Shown here: positions 1 to 7,987 of the stretch, piece by piece
How positions within the stretch are numbered: the first letter of the stretch is position 1
Layout of the letters: every line of letters begins with the position of its first letter
Notes under the pieces: generated by a model
What the model was told of the DNA's origin: nothing
Seen by the model: only the letters and a program-made list of their open reading frames with translations
The model's database searches: none
Program-made: the position numbers and the translations under genes
Source: DAOTUB01 sp034437455
GTDB taxonomy: Bacteria > Chloroflexota > Anaerolineae > B4-G1
NCBI GenBank assembly: GCA_034437455.1
Contig: DAOTUB010000329.1
Coordinates: 1-12,506 of the forward strand
Direction: 5' to 3'
DNA length: 12,506 nucleotides

Positions 1-1
1 G

Positions 2-2671
2 GACAAACCGGGATTCAAGCTGCCGCCGGGTTATACGCAGACGGCTTTGCCCAAGGGGGTGTCGGACGCGCTCAAGGCGGGCGAGGGGCGGGCGGTGTTT
101 GCCGCTTCGCGCGGCACGCAGCGTTCCTGTGTGCGGCCCGACGGCACGCTGAGCATCTATACCCATCACTTGCTCGAGGCGCTGCGGGGTGCCGACAATC
201 GGCCCGGCGAGCAAGTCGTGCGCGTCTCGAATCTGATGAGCCATCTGGGCCAGGCCGTGCCCGCCAGCGCCCGCCAGTTGTGCCAGGCCGAGCAGACGCC
301 CTTTTTCGACACGGCCACCGAGGATTTCGCCGTGGCATTGTTGCGCGGTGGCAAGGGGCTGCCTACCCGCTCGGTTACCAGTACGGATCGTCGAGAGCCG
401 ATCGCCACCATCTCCAACGGCCGGGGTGAAGCGCCGACCGACTCCACGTCTCAAGCCAAACTGCATGGCGATGGCGCCATTGCCAAGGGACCGAGGGCGG
501 TGTCCACCGGCGCCGGGGATGTGGCGGTGGGTGGGAATGTAGGGAGCGACGTGGTCGAGACAAAGAAAGAGAGCTACGTGGTCAAGGAAGGGAGTGCCGA
601 TGGTCGAGCGGAACCGGTGCTCAAAATAGAGCAGGGGAAGAAGGGCAAGGAAACGGGATTCTCTCAGGAATTTCGAGAGGAAATGGAAAAAGGAAGTCGC
701 AGTCTAATTGTAATGGATAGTAAAGGAAGAGTGGGAAATATACAGGATAAAGAAGTTAATCGAGCTAAACGTGTGAAAAAGTTTGTTTCTGCCATGCGAA
801 AACAGGCGTCAAAATGGAAATGGGTCGTCAACACCATTCTCCGCGACGGAGCGGTGATTGTCGATGCGGGTGTGAAAGCGTCAAAATGGGAACGGGTCGT
901 CAACACCGGCTTTGCGCCTAAAGCTGATGCCGCTGCACCACTTGAACCAACCACGCCGCTGACATATGATCAGCCATATTACTTCTGGCTAGAAGTCGGT
1001 CCCCTAATTGAAGGATCCATTGAGGAAACACCTACCCCACTACCAACAGAACACCTTCCGCCAGAAGCACAGCTTCAAGTTGTCCTCTTTCCCTTTCAAG
1101 ACGAAATCGAGATCACACCCGATGCTGACGTGGGTGAACTCCAACTACAACCCGACGGTTCCGTTTTGGTCACCTGCCAGGCGACACAACCCCGGAGCAT
1201 CTCGCCGGAGTCTGACCTTTTGAAGAGACGTCTCTTCTTTCCCGTGCGCACACCGGATCGGGAGGGTACCTTTCACCTACGCTGTAACATTTACTACGAG
1301 CAAGTCCTGGTTCAATCGCGCCTGATCCACGCTCGCGTCATGCGTGAACCCCAGCCGGTTGAACAAGCGCTTCGTTCGGTGCTGGACTATAATCTCACAC
1401 GGACGCTTGATCCTGTTTATATAAATCGGCTCTCCCCTCACCGGCTGAGCATTATGCTCAATCAAAGCAGTGACGGCACACACGACTTTCGCTTCTTTGG
1501 CGCACAGGACGGCCAAAACTTTAAACACGATGTTTCACTCGATCCGCCCTTGTTACAGGACCTAATTCACAAGGCGCGTGGTGCGCTCTCCAAGGCAGCA
1601 TGGGGAGACGAGGGGACCTGGAAAAACCAAAATTACAGGTACGATAGCGACCTTGACCTGGAAAAGCTAAAATCCGATTTGATCAACCTAGCCATAAAAG
1701 GGTATCGATTCTATGCTACGGTGACGCCAAAAGTGGTAGGAGGGGCGCAACCTCAGGTCAAGGAATTGACGGATTTGATGATTAGGCCGGGCGCTGTTCA
1801 AATTGCCCTGAGAGAATCTGCGCGACTTGTTCTCCCGGTAGCTTTATTCTACGACTATCCCCTCAATACAAATGCCCAGAACATCACCTTATGTCCATCA
1901 TTTCTATCCGCCCTGAAAGAGAACCGTCCTCTTGAAGAGCACGAGTGTTTCCAAGGACAATGCCCAAGCAGAGGCGACAAAACCGTTGTCTGTCCAAGTG
2001 GATTTTGGGGGTACCGTCACAGTATTGGCATGCCGCTTTCCATCAGCAGTGGTTCGAGCGCGTCGCTCGAAATTCACTGCAAGGAAGCACCCGAGATGGC
2101 GGTCTGTGTCTCCACAGATCCGGCATTCAAATTGCGCCCAATCCACGAGCAAACGCTCAAGTCGATCCGGCTGGGTCTGGGTTGGCACTATGCAGATACC
2201 CGCGACAATACTTTCAAGCTTTTAAAGCAGGGATCCCATCTGGTCTACTTTTACTGCCACGGTGGGGTTGCGGAGGGTGTACCCTATATTCAGGTGGGTT
2301 CGACGAGCGAGACCGGTATCACACCCGACAACTTGCTGCTGGAAGAAATCTATTGGGACGAGCCAAGGCCATTTGTCTTTATCAATGGCTGTCACACAAC
2401 AGCATTAGAACCGGAAGTAGCGCTCGAGTTTGTCAGCGCCTTTGTGAACACGGCCAACGCTTCCGGCGTGATGGGGACAGAGATCACGGTCTTTGAACCA
2501 TTGGCGAAAGATTTCGCCGAGGAGTGCATGCGCCGTTTCCTGGCCGGCACGACGATTGGCGAAGCGGTGCGGGGAGCACGGTTGGCGCTGTTGCAGAAGG
2601 GCAACCCGCTGGGATTGGTTTATATTCCCTTTGTAATATCGAGCCTGCGATTGGTCGAGCAGAAAGCTTAG
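2..2671 (+). CDS. Caspase-like (C14) / CHAT double-protease protein, 5' end outside window
   Basis: The frame is open to the window edge: the codons before the possible TTG at 47 encode residues (PGFKLPPGY) that match the 321-residue caspase of this window, so the gene is cut by the window and TTG is not its start. Residues below count that TTG as 1. Residues 1-105 are the end of a C14 caspase-like domain, 78 of 105 identical by eye to the 321-residue protein; its catalytic His and Cys would lie upstream, the Cys about ten codons outside. A Gly/Ala/Val-rich stretch follows (about 141-170), then a charged linker, a beta-rich region starting near YFWLEVG (about 305-440), and a C-terminal CHAT-type protease domain with probable catalytic dyad His738 (FYCHGG) and Cys782 (INGCHTT). 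The 44-residue spacing suits CHAT peptidases. Two protease domains in one chain suggest one processing or activating the other. The gene faces the minus-strand operon, with 56 bp between the stops and no clear hairpin there. Substrates are unknown. Confidence 0.85.
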   Translation, partial: DKPGFKLPPGYTQTALPKGVSDALKAGEGRAVFAASRGTQRSCVRPDGTLSIYTHHLLEALRGADNRPGEQVVRVSNLMSHLGQAVPASARQLCQAEQTPFFDTATEDFAVALLRGGKGLPTRSVTSTDRREPIATISNGRGEAPTDSTSQAKLHGDGAIAKGPRAVSTGAGDVAVGGNVGSDVVETKKESYVVKEGSADGRAEPVLKIEQGKKGKETGFSQEFREEMEKGSRSLIVMDSKGRVGNIQDKEVNRAKRVKKFVSAMRKQASKWKWVVNTILRDGAVIVDAGVKASKWERVVNTGFAPKADAAAPLEPTTPLTYDQPYYFWLEVGPLIEGSIEETPTPLPTEHLPPEAQLQVVLFPFQDEIEITPDADVGELQLQPDGSVLVTCQATQPRSISPESDLLKRRLFFPVRTPDREGTFHLRCNIYYEQVLVQSRLIHARVMREPQPVEQALRSVLDYNLTRTLDPVYINRLSPHRLSIMLNQSSDGTHDFRFFGAQDGQNFKHDVSLDPPLLQDLIHKARGALSKAAWGDEGTWKNQNYRYDSDLDLEKLKSDLINLAIKGYRFYATVTPKVVGGAQPQVKELTDLMIRPGAVQIALRESARLVLPVALFYDYPLNTNAQNITLCPSFLSALKENRPLEEHECFQGQCPSRGDKTVVCPSGFWGYRHSIGMPLSISSGSSASLEIHCKEAPEMAVCVSTDPAFKLRPIHEQTLKSIRLGLGWHYADTRDNTFKLLKQGSHLVYFYCHGGVAEGVPYIQVGSTSETGITPDNLLLEEIYWDEPRPFVFINGCHTTALEPEVALEFVSAFVNTANASGVMGTEITVFEPLAKDFAEECMRRFLAGTTIGEAVRGARLALLQKGNPLGLVYIPFVISSLRLVEQKA
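467..556 (+). other. Glycine-rich AVGGN motif region in the caspase-CHAT protein
   Basis: This stretch encodes about 30 residues rich in Gly, Ala and Val, including GDGAIAKG and DVAVGGNVGSDVV. It lies between the caspase-like part and the rest of the protein. The AVGGN core resembles the AVGGDM motif shared by the neighbouring caspase and ATPase, but it is more diverged and lacks the following GGxIxTGD half. It may be a homotypic interaction motif or only a flexible linker. Confidence 0.5.
806..907 (+). repeat. In-frame direct repeat (30-bp arms, 72-bp period)
   Basis: Positions 806-835 and 878-907 match at 28 of 30 bases. They are 72 bp apart, exactly 24 codons, so the protein carries two copies of ASKWxxVVNT. 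This looks like a partial tandem duplication within the linker. The 120 bases upstream are clearly richer in A and T than the caspase part before them, which points to a seam between the two halves of the gene. Confidence 0.8.
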
Positions 2672-2727
2672 ACGAGCGCATATCTGCCATGCTTTTCTTT
2701 CGTTATGATGGATCCTCACCCATTATG

Positions 2728-5700
2728 CTATGGCCACCAGCGGCCTACGTCCTGAATAGCCCGAATAATTTGAGAGATAGCCTTCCTCCCACCTAATGTC
2801 AAAATCGCGGGCGACAGACCTGCCAAATTCCAGAGCAAACTAGGCCGAGGGCAATGTGAAAAAATCGGTAGAGCCTCTTGCCACAAGGCATAAGCCGCCG
2901 CGCAGTCTTGCTCAAACCCTCGAGCCCAATGAGACGTCACCTCAGTTAGAATCATGTAACGCATCTCGTCGTCAAAATCAATCTGACTAGCTCCCATCAG
3001 AGCTTCATAGTAGCAACCAGCCTGAACTAACTCGGGAATCAATTCGCTTAGAGCATCACTCCGCGAGAATCCCCCGTCCATCGTGGAAGCATTGGCCACT
3101 GCCTCGACACATATTCGCGTTCGCTCATCAGCAGGAAGATATGCCGACAACCTTATCAGAGCCAGATGTCTGCGCTCTACCCATTCAATCTGCCGAGCAG
3201 TAGCCATCGCCTCAGCCCAGACCTTGGGTTGCTGGTCAGTGGGTAGATGGGGAGCTAAATCGGTCAGCACCTGGCAACGTTCTTCTGCTCTTTCGATTTC
3301 TCCAGCGATGTCCCATATCTCAGCCCAGATTTCGGGTTTCTGAGCCGTCGGGAGATGTGCGGCCAGACCGATGAGTGCCTGACAGCGAGTAGACCTGTTT
3401 TCGATTGACCTGGCGCAGGCCAGCGCCTGCGATAGCATTTGTGGCAAGAAATGGGGAGCCAGTTCAGCCAGTGTCTCGCCCCGAACCCTGGCGTTCTCAA
3501 ATCCTTTTACAACGGACATCGTCTGCACAAGCAGCTCGTCGGGTAAATAGGGAGCCAACACCGCCACCGAATCACTTTGATCTGATTCAGATTCGATTGC
3601 TAATGCGCTAGTCAGAGCCTCTTGCCACGCTGGAAATTGTATGTCAGTAGACAAGTGAGGCACTAACCGAGAGAATGCCTCCACCCGGAGTTTAGCATCT
3701 TTAATGCTGCGTATAGTAGCCAACGCTTCACGAGAGCGTCCCGCTTTAGCCTTTTGAACAGCCAGGCCACTCAATGCCTTGTTTCTGTAATTGTTACTCT
3801 CGACTTTACGAGCAATTGTCAGGACCTGATCATAATGGCCGGCCTCGATCAGTTTCTCAATCACATTGTCCCTAATCCAATCACTGTCTTGCACTTTCTG
3901 GGCAGCGGCGAAAGCGTCTTCCCATACCTGGATCTGTTGATCAAGTGGCAGATGATTCGCCAAGCTGGCTAACACTCGACTACGACACCAATCCCAATCT
4001 ATTTCATAGCCAATCACGAGCGCCTCGGCCACGAGGTTTTCCGAGAGATACGGTGCTATGCCAATCAGCGCTTCGCTCTGCTGCCATATCCCCCCAATCG
4101 TTCTGATCAAGTTCAAAGCCTCTTTACCGCGATCAGCCTCGGCCAATGTTTGTACAAAACGCACCAACACCTTGTCACGCGTTTCACCGTCCCCTATTTC
4201 TCGAGCTGCAATCAGCAACTCTGTTAATCGGTCTGTCGGCCATTGGACAGCTAATTGAGCCAGTGTTTTACCTCGCCACCTCACTTCTCCGATTTCCTGA
4301 GCGGCAGCCAAGGCTTGCTCATAGCGGCCCGCCTCTGCGACTTTGGGAGCCACGACCGCAAGAGCCTGGCTCCGGCAACTTGGATTTCCAAGGGCAGAGC
4401 GAGCTCCTTCCAAAGCTTCCTCATAGCAACCGATATCCGCCATTTTCCCCACCAGATTCAACAAAGTATGACCGCGTGCGCCCTCGTCTGTCAAATCTTG
4501 GGCCAGGCTCAAGACCTTGGGGACAGCGCTGGCCGGCATAGAAGGAGTACATTCTATGAGGGTCCAACGACGCGCTTCCTCGTCTTCAATCTGTCCAATG
4601 GTAGAGAGCGCCTCATTCCAAATCTGGGATTGCTGCTCTGGCAACACCTGAGAGGAGACTTGAATCAACACTTTGACGCGGATAAACGCATTCTCTATCT
4701 CTCGGGCAGCGGTCAATGCTTCTTCCAAAACTCGGGAGCGCTGATCATCCGGCAAACAAGAGGCAAGATCTGTCAAAGCCATACTGCGGTCGTAAAGATC
4801 TTTGATATCGTGAGCAGCCCGCTGCGCTTCTTCCATCACAGTCGTCGGCAGGCCAAAGGATGAGTTGACCAATAACGCATGAAAGCGCTTGTGGCTGTCT
4901 TTTATGTCTCGTGCAACGTGAAGGGCCTCGGCCCAGAGTTCAGGTTGTCGCTCAGATGAAATCCATGGTGCCAATGCGATCAAGCCTCTGCATTTGGCAC
5001 CCCTGTCCTGAAAGTTTCGCACAGCCTGCAAAGCTTTCCGACGTGACTGGGGCGTCAAGAGGCGGGCTAAAACGGTTAGCGTCCAACTATATTCTATTTC
5101 ATTGCCATTGACCAAAGAATCCGACAATATTTCGACCAATATATCGTCGGACAAATCCATAGTATGAGCAAGGTCAAACAGCAACAAGTTACGCTCCTCA
5201 AGAGACCGCACCCGCTTGATTGCAGACAAGGCCTCGGTCAATGAGTCCCTTGGAGCTTGACTTGTCAATTCGGCAAGTATTACAAAGAGATCCGCATCGT
5301 CTTGCAGAGTTTGTGTGGCGGAAAATGCATCCTTGACGGCATCGGCCGATAAATGCGGGATCATATCCAACAAGACCCATCTGCGACTGTGCTCAATGTC
5401 AACCTTGTGAAATGCTTCAAACGCTTCGCACCAAACCTCAGATTGGAGTGAGTTTGTCAGATGCGCGGCGACTTGGCTCAGAGCCAGGCCGCGATAGTCC
5501 GAGCCCCTGACCCCTCGGGCCGCCTGTAATGCTTCGTTCAATAATGCCTGTCGTTCTTTCTCAAAAGCAGGAAGCAACGCCAATTCGCCCAAGGCCTCTG
5601 CACGCAGCTCTGGGCGAGGCATCTGTTGGGCGTAAGCAAGTGCCTGATCTGGCCTCACCTGGCCCGCGTGTACGAGAGCAACCAGCAGTTGTGCGTGAAT

Positions 5701-6084
5701 GTTCTGAGCCAAGCTCTTGATGCTGCTCAAGATAAGAGCATATCGACATTGCAAGGCAATCGTGGTACCGTCGTCCCCTCGTTCGGCTAGTCGCCAGGCC
5801 CGTGCAACATCGGCCAAAAAACCCCCAGTATCCCCAATCCTCTCCTTGGTCGCGTACCAGGCATTCTCACAGTGATCACTCTGGCGGACGCGCCGTCTTT
5901 TCAACAACCGGTCTACCACGCCTCCCACGTCCTGCCGAGCGTATGGGACCTCTGCTAAATTCACGCATTCCAGTTTCAGAAGATGATGCAACTCGTCAGC
6001 CCGGCCTGCATATTCCAAGTGAGCTGCGAGGTGCCGCAAGCCATATTCGTCTAGATGTCCAACCGGATTATTCCTCAATCTCAT
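2728..6084 (-). CDS. Large alpha-solenoid repeat protein, likely sensor subunit of a split NLR (sensor 1)
   Basis: This 1118-residue protein is almost entirely helical. The N-terminus (residues 8-36, HLDEYGLRHLAAHLEYAGR and onward) and a second block (74-135, NAWYxxKExIGDT, RAWRLAE, QCRY) resemble the helical segment that follows the winged helix in NLR/STAND proteins. From about residue 159 there are roughly 28 units of 30-38 residues with the pattern R..AL..LA..LP......(W)..AL..A..I, a TPR/HEAT-like solenoid. It ends in AIQDVGRWWP. No transmembrane segment, signal peptide or enzyme motif is visible. The ATG lies inside the 3' end of the ATPase gene (17-nt overlap, no strong ribosome site), so translation is probably coupled. 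It is homologous end to end with the 1062-residue protein but has a basic insertion at 40-73. The probable role is ligand sensing for the ATPase; the ligand is unknown, and TPR/HEAT scaffolding for another task is possible. Confidence 0.85.
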   Translation of the reverse strand: MRLRNNPVGHLDEYGLRHLAAHLEYAGRADELHHLLKLECVNLAEVPYARQDVGGVVDRLLKRRRVRQSDHCENAWYATKERIGDTGGFLADVARAWRLAERGDDGTTIALQCRYALILSSIKSLAQNIHAQLLVALVHAGQVRPDQALAYAQQMPRPELRAEALGELALLPAFEKERQALLNEALQAARGVRGSDYRGLALSQVAAHLTNSLQSEVWCEAFEAFHKVDIEHSRRWVLLDMIPHLSADAVKDAFSATQTLQDDADLFVILAELTSQAPRDSLTEALSAIKRVRSLEERNLLLFDLAHTMDLSDDILVEILSDSLVNGNEIEYSWTLTVLARLLTPQSRRKALQAVRNFQDRGAKCRGLIALAPWISSERQPELWAEALHVARDIKDSHKRFHALLVNSSFGLPTTVMEEAQRAAHDIKDLYDRSMALTDLASCLPDDQRSRVLEEALTAAREIENAFIRVKVLIQVSSQVLPEQQSQIWNEALSTIGQIEDEEARRWTLIECTPSMPASAVPKVLSLAQDLTDEGARGHTLLNLVGKMADIGCYEEALEGARSALGNPSCRSQALAVVAPKVAEAGRYEQALAAAQEIGEVRWRGKTLAQLAVQWPTDRLTELLIAAREIGDGETRDKVLVRFVQTLAEADRGKEALNLIRTIGGIWQQSEALIGIAPYLSENLVAEALVIGYEIDWDWCRSRVLASLANHLPLDQQIQVWEDAFAAAQKVQDSDWIRDNVIEKLIEAGHYDQVLTIARKVESNNYRNKALSGLAVQKAKAGRSREALATIRSIKDAKLRVEAFSRLVPHLSTDIQFPAWQEALTSALAIESESDQSDSVAVLAPYLPDELLVQTMSVVKGFENARVRGETLAELAPHFLPQMLSQALACARSIENRSTRCQALIGLAAHLPTAQKPEIWAEIWDIAGEIERAEERCQVLTDLAPHLPTDQQPKVWAEAMATARQIEWVERRHLALIRLSAYLPADERTRICVEAVANASTMDGGFSRSDALSELIPELVQAGCYYEALMGASQIDFDDEMRYMILTEVTSHWARGFEQDCAAAYALWQEALPIFSHCPRPSLLWNLAGLSPAILTLGGRKAISQIIRAIQDVGRWWP
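2729..2757 (-). repeat. 29-bp 3'-end repeat, copy A
   Basis: These 29 bases are identical to 8991-9019 and match 12199-12227 at 25 of 29. All three sit at the same place: the end of a solenoid gene, coding for IQDVGRWWP (GPWWP in the third) and part of the stop codon. Confidence 0.9.
2731..5610 (-). repeat. Solenoid repeat array of sensor 1
   Basis: About 28 degenerate two-helix units are read by eye, with two common lengths: about 32 residues, and about 36 when a WxEAL-type helix carries extra residues. Typical units read like ALTDLASCLPDDQRSRVLEE. A few units carry the TPR-like AGRYEQAL form (AGRYEQALAAAQEIG). The repeats are conserved in protein pattern but not as DNA copies, so the array is old rather than freshly expanded. 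Confidence 0.75.
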
Positions 6085-7861
6085 CTTTCAAGAACCCCGG
6101 AATCTTGCGCAGCGCCGTCATAGCAATTTTGTCGTGATACTGAACCAGCCCCACCTCTTTCTTCAAAAAGTCCTGAAAGCTGGCGTGATAGATGCGGTAC
6201 AGTGCCTCGCCCTCCTTCGGCTCATCTACATTAAAAAACTCCCGCCACTCGTCAATCACGCGCTTGATCCGTGTTGGTCTGAGTTTTGTCCACTCTTGTA
6301 CCTGCGCGATGGTCACCGGCTCCCGCACCGTCGCCAGAATACAAACCACCGGCTCCTGATACTTGTCAAACTGTTCCTTATCCTCCGCCCTCATCGCGCG
6401 CCAATGACGCTTGTAGTAATCCTCTAGGCCCTGAGGTAGGTTGTGGATATTATCGACGTTCTCGGCGGTCAACTTGCCGTCGCGGATGTCGCGCATCACA
6501 AAGACCAGATACATAAAGTTACCTTCGCTTTTCTCAGTGATCACTTGCACAAACTCGTCCTCTTCTACTCCCCATCCCTCGATTCGGGGGGCCATCTTGG
6601 TGCGGTGTTCTTCCACGTAATTTTGAATGTACCGACGAACATCTTTGAGATTATGCGGATCATCATCACGCATATAGATGTCCTTGCGATGATCGACGAA
6701 CAAGCGAAAGTCAGCCACCTCGCGCGTGGTTACTATGAAGAAAATGCCATCTGGCAGTGCCTGTGGAAGATACAGAATGTTTGCGCCAGGGGTAAAGCCG
6801 ATGTCTTCTGCCTCGTCCACTGCATCCACCAAGATGACCGTCGGTCGGTCTTCCTCTTTTTCAGCCACCTCTGCCAGCAATTGGGACAGGAAGCCGCTGT
6901 CCTTCTCTGCATCGAGTGGAAGTGTGAGGTATGCCAGTTCATACCGCACAATCAACTGGGCGCAGACATTGGCCAGAAAGTCACGCGCATCCCGAATATT
7001 CTGAGCCGAGATGTTAAAGTGGTGGACATACCCCGCCTGCTTGATCATCTGGGCGATCAAGGCTGTCTTGCCGATGCCTGGTTCACCTTGGATAACGATA
7101 TACCCAGAAGGAAAATCTGGGTCCTCCACCATATCATCAATCGCTTCAAAGATGTAATCGCGGCCGACGAACCGCTTGGTCCGCTCACTGACCAGAGTCT
7201 GAAACTCTCGCAGGCGAATGTGCCTGGAAATGGGCACCGATGCCTCGGCAATGGCTGTAAAGAACATGTCGCCGGTAAAGATCGCGCCGCCCGTCATATC
7301 TCCTCCAACAGCAGCACTGCGTTTACCCTTAGCAGTGACACGCTGGGCAGCTTGTAGCACCTGGTTCAGTTCCGCCTGCAGAGCCTCTACAGCTTCGGCT
7401 GTGCGCTCAGTCGCCTCACCGATGGTGTCCAGAGCGCGGCTGTCAAAAAGTGGCTGAAACTCGGGCCGTTTGCGTAGTTCAGCCTCCAAAAAATTGAGCA
7501 AGTCATCAGCAACTGGCCCTAGGTCCGTCACTCGCTTTTCACGCACTTCTTTTTCGTGCCCCAACTGGTCAGCCCAGACCTCAGCTAAATCCTCTGGCCG
7601 AGCCGTGTCGTCCCGCTGCAAACACAGCGCCAGGGTTGGCGCTGCTCTGTGCGCCAAAAAGTGCTCATCGAAAAGCGAATTTGCCCAGTCGGGATACTTT
7701 TTCGCAAAGTCAGTGTAGGCTCGTGCTAAGGCAATTTGAAAGGCCAGCCGTTGAGGATCGAGCCTCAGCCAGCCTTTTATCTTCTCGCCTAGGGTGGTCT
7801 CCTCCAAGAGATAGCCAAATACCGCTTCCGTTATAGCTGATAACACAGCTTCTGCCGGCAT
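6068..7861 (-). CDS. NACHT-type STAND ATPase (NLR switch without its own repeat sensor)
   Basis: This 597-residue P-loop ATPase is expected to switch from an ADP-bound to an ATP-bound oligomer. Residues 1-100 form an unassigned helical N-terminal domain (FGYLLEETTLGEKIKGWL and onward). A probable coiled coil follows (about 145-178), then a glycine-rich motif at 181-198, then the NACHT core: FVGRD at 231-235, Walker A GEPGIGKT at 259-266, and a NACHT-style Walker B VILVDAVDEAE (Asp346, Asp349, Glu350). IVTTR at 376-380 fits the sensor-1 strand. YRIYHASFQDFL (555-566) is the winged-helix signature seen near the end of the NLR core. The protein stops about 30 residues later, where a normal NLR would continue into repeats; those lie in the overlapping downstream gene. 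The start is supported by AAAGGAG six bases before the ATG. The 126 bp to the upstream caspase gene show no clear promoter or terminator. Effector recruitment through the 181-198 motif is inferred. Confidence 0.88.
   Translation of the reverse strand: MPAEAVLSAITEAVFGYLLEETTLGEKIKGWLRLDPQRLAFQIALARAYTDFAKKYPDWANSLFDEHFLAHRAAPTLALCLQRDDTARPEDLAEVWADQLGHEKEVREKRVTDLGPVADDLLNFLEAELRKRPEFQPLFDSRALDTIGEATERTAEAVEALQAELNQVLQAAQRVTAKGKRSAAVGGDMTGGAIFTGDMFFTAIAEASVPISRHIRLREFQTLVSERTKRFVGRDYIFEAIDDMVEDPDFPSGYIVIQGEPGIGKTALIAQMIKQAGYVHHFNISAQNIRDARDFLANVCAQLIVRYELAYLTLPLDAEKDSGFLSQLLAEVAEKEEDRPTVILVDAVDEAEDIGFTPGANILYLPQALPDGIFFIVTTREVADFRLFVDHRKDIYMRDDDPHNLKDVRRYIQNYVEEHRTKMAPRIEGWGVEEDEFVQVITEKSEGNFMYLVFVMRDIRDGKLTAENVDNIHNLPQGLEDYYKRHWRAMRAEDKEQFDKYQEPVVCILATVREPVTIAQVQEWTKLRPTRIKRVIDEWREFFNVDEPKEGEALYRIYHASFQDFLKKEVGLVQYHDKIAMTALRKIPGFLKDEIEE
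7268..7321 (-). other. Shared glycine-rich motif before the NACHT domain
   Basis: This encodes RSAAVGGDMTGGAIFTGD. It matches the C-terminal motif of the caspase (RSVAVGGDMSGGTIITGD) at 14 of 18 residues. Of the 14 identical residues, 8 use different codons, so the likeness is kept at protein level and is not a recent DNA copy. Its position between the coiled coil and the ATPase core is where an N-terminal adaptor motif of an NLR would be. Confidence 0.75.
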
Positions 7862-7867
7862 TTTTGA

Positions 7868-7874
7868 CTCCTTT
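7868..7874 (-). promoter_or_regulatory. Ribosome binding site of the NACHT ATPase gene
   Basis: AAAGGAG on the minus strand, six bases before the ATG at 7861. It is the strongest ribosome site in the minus-strand series and fixes this start. Confidence 0.75.
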
Positions 7875-7987
7875 TTCTGAATGCTGGATCATGAAACGAT
7901 TTTTCTTTTAGACACTGCAGTCGCTTTGCGCCTCAACTGCTCAGCCTCTACGGGTCCTTTTGGGACTCTCAGATGACGTGCTGTCGC

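Noticed and set aside
47..49. TTG as the true start of the caspase-CHAT gene
   Set aside because: Homology to the 321-residue caspase continues before it to the window edge, and no ribosome site precedes it.
1945..2496. 183-codon frame on the + strand in another reading frame
   Set aside because: It overlaps the CHAT domain, whose His and Cys motifs and flanking sequence are in the long frame.
2672..2727. Bidirectional terminator between the convergent genes
   Set aside because: No G/C-rich hairpin followed by a T-run was found on either strand in these 56 bases.
4146..4863. Overlapping + strand frames of 131 and 202 codons
   Set aside because: They lie opposite the solenoid repeats of sensor 1, whose repeat pattern runs unbroken through the region; the products have no family pattern.
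6443..7357. 304-codon open frame on the + strand
   Set aside because: It is fully antisense to the NACHT ATPase, which has Walker A, Walker B and winged-helix motifs. The + product shows no recognisable domain.
7862..7987. Internal promoter or terminator between caspase and ATPase genes
   Set aside because: Only a 4-bp stem (GTCC/GGAC) without a T-run and no convincing -35/-10 pair could be found.
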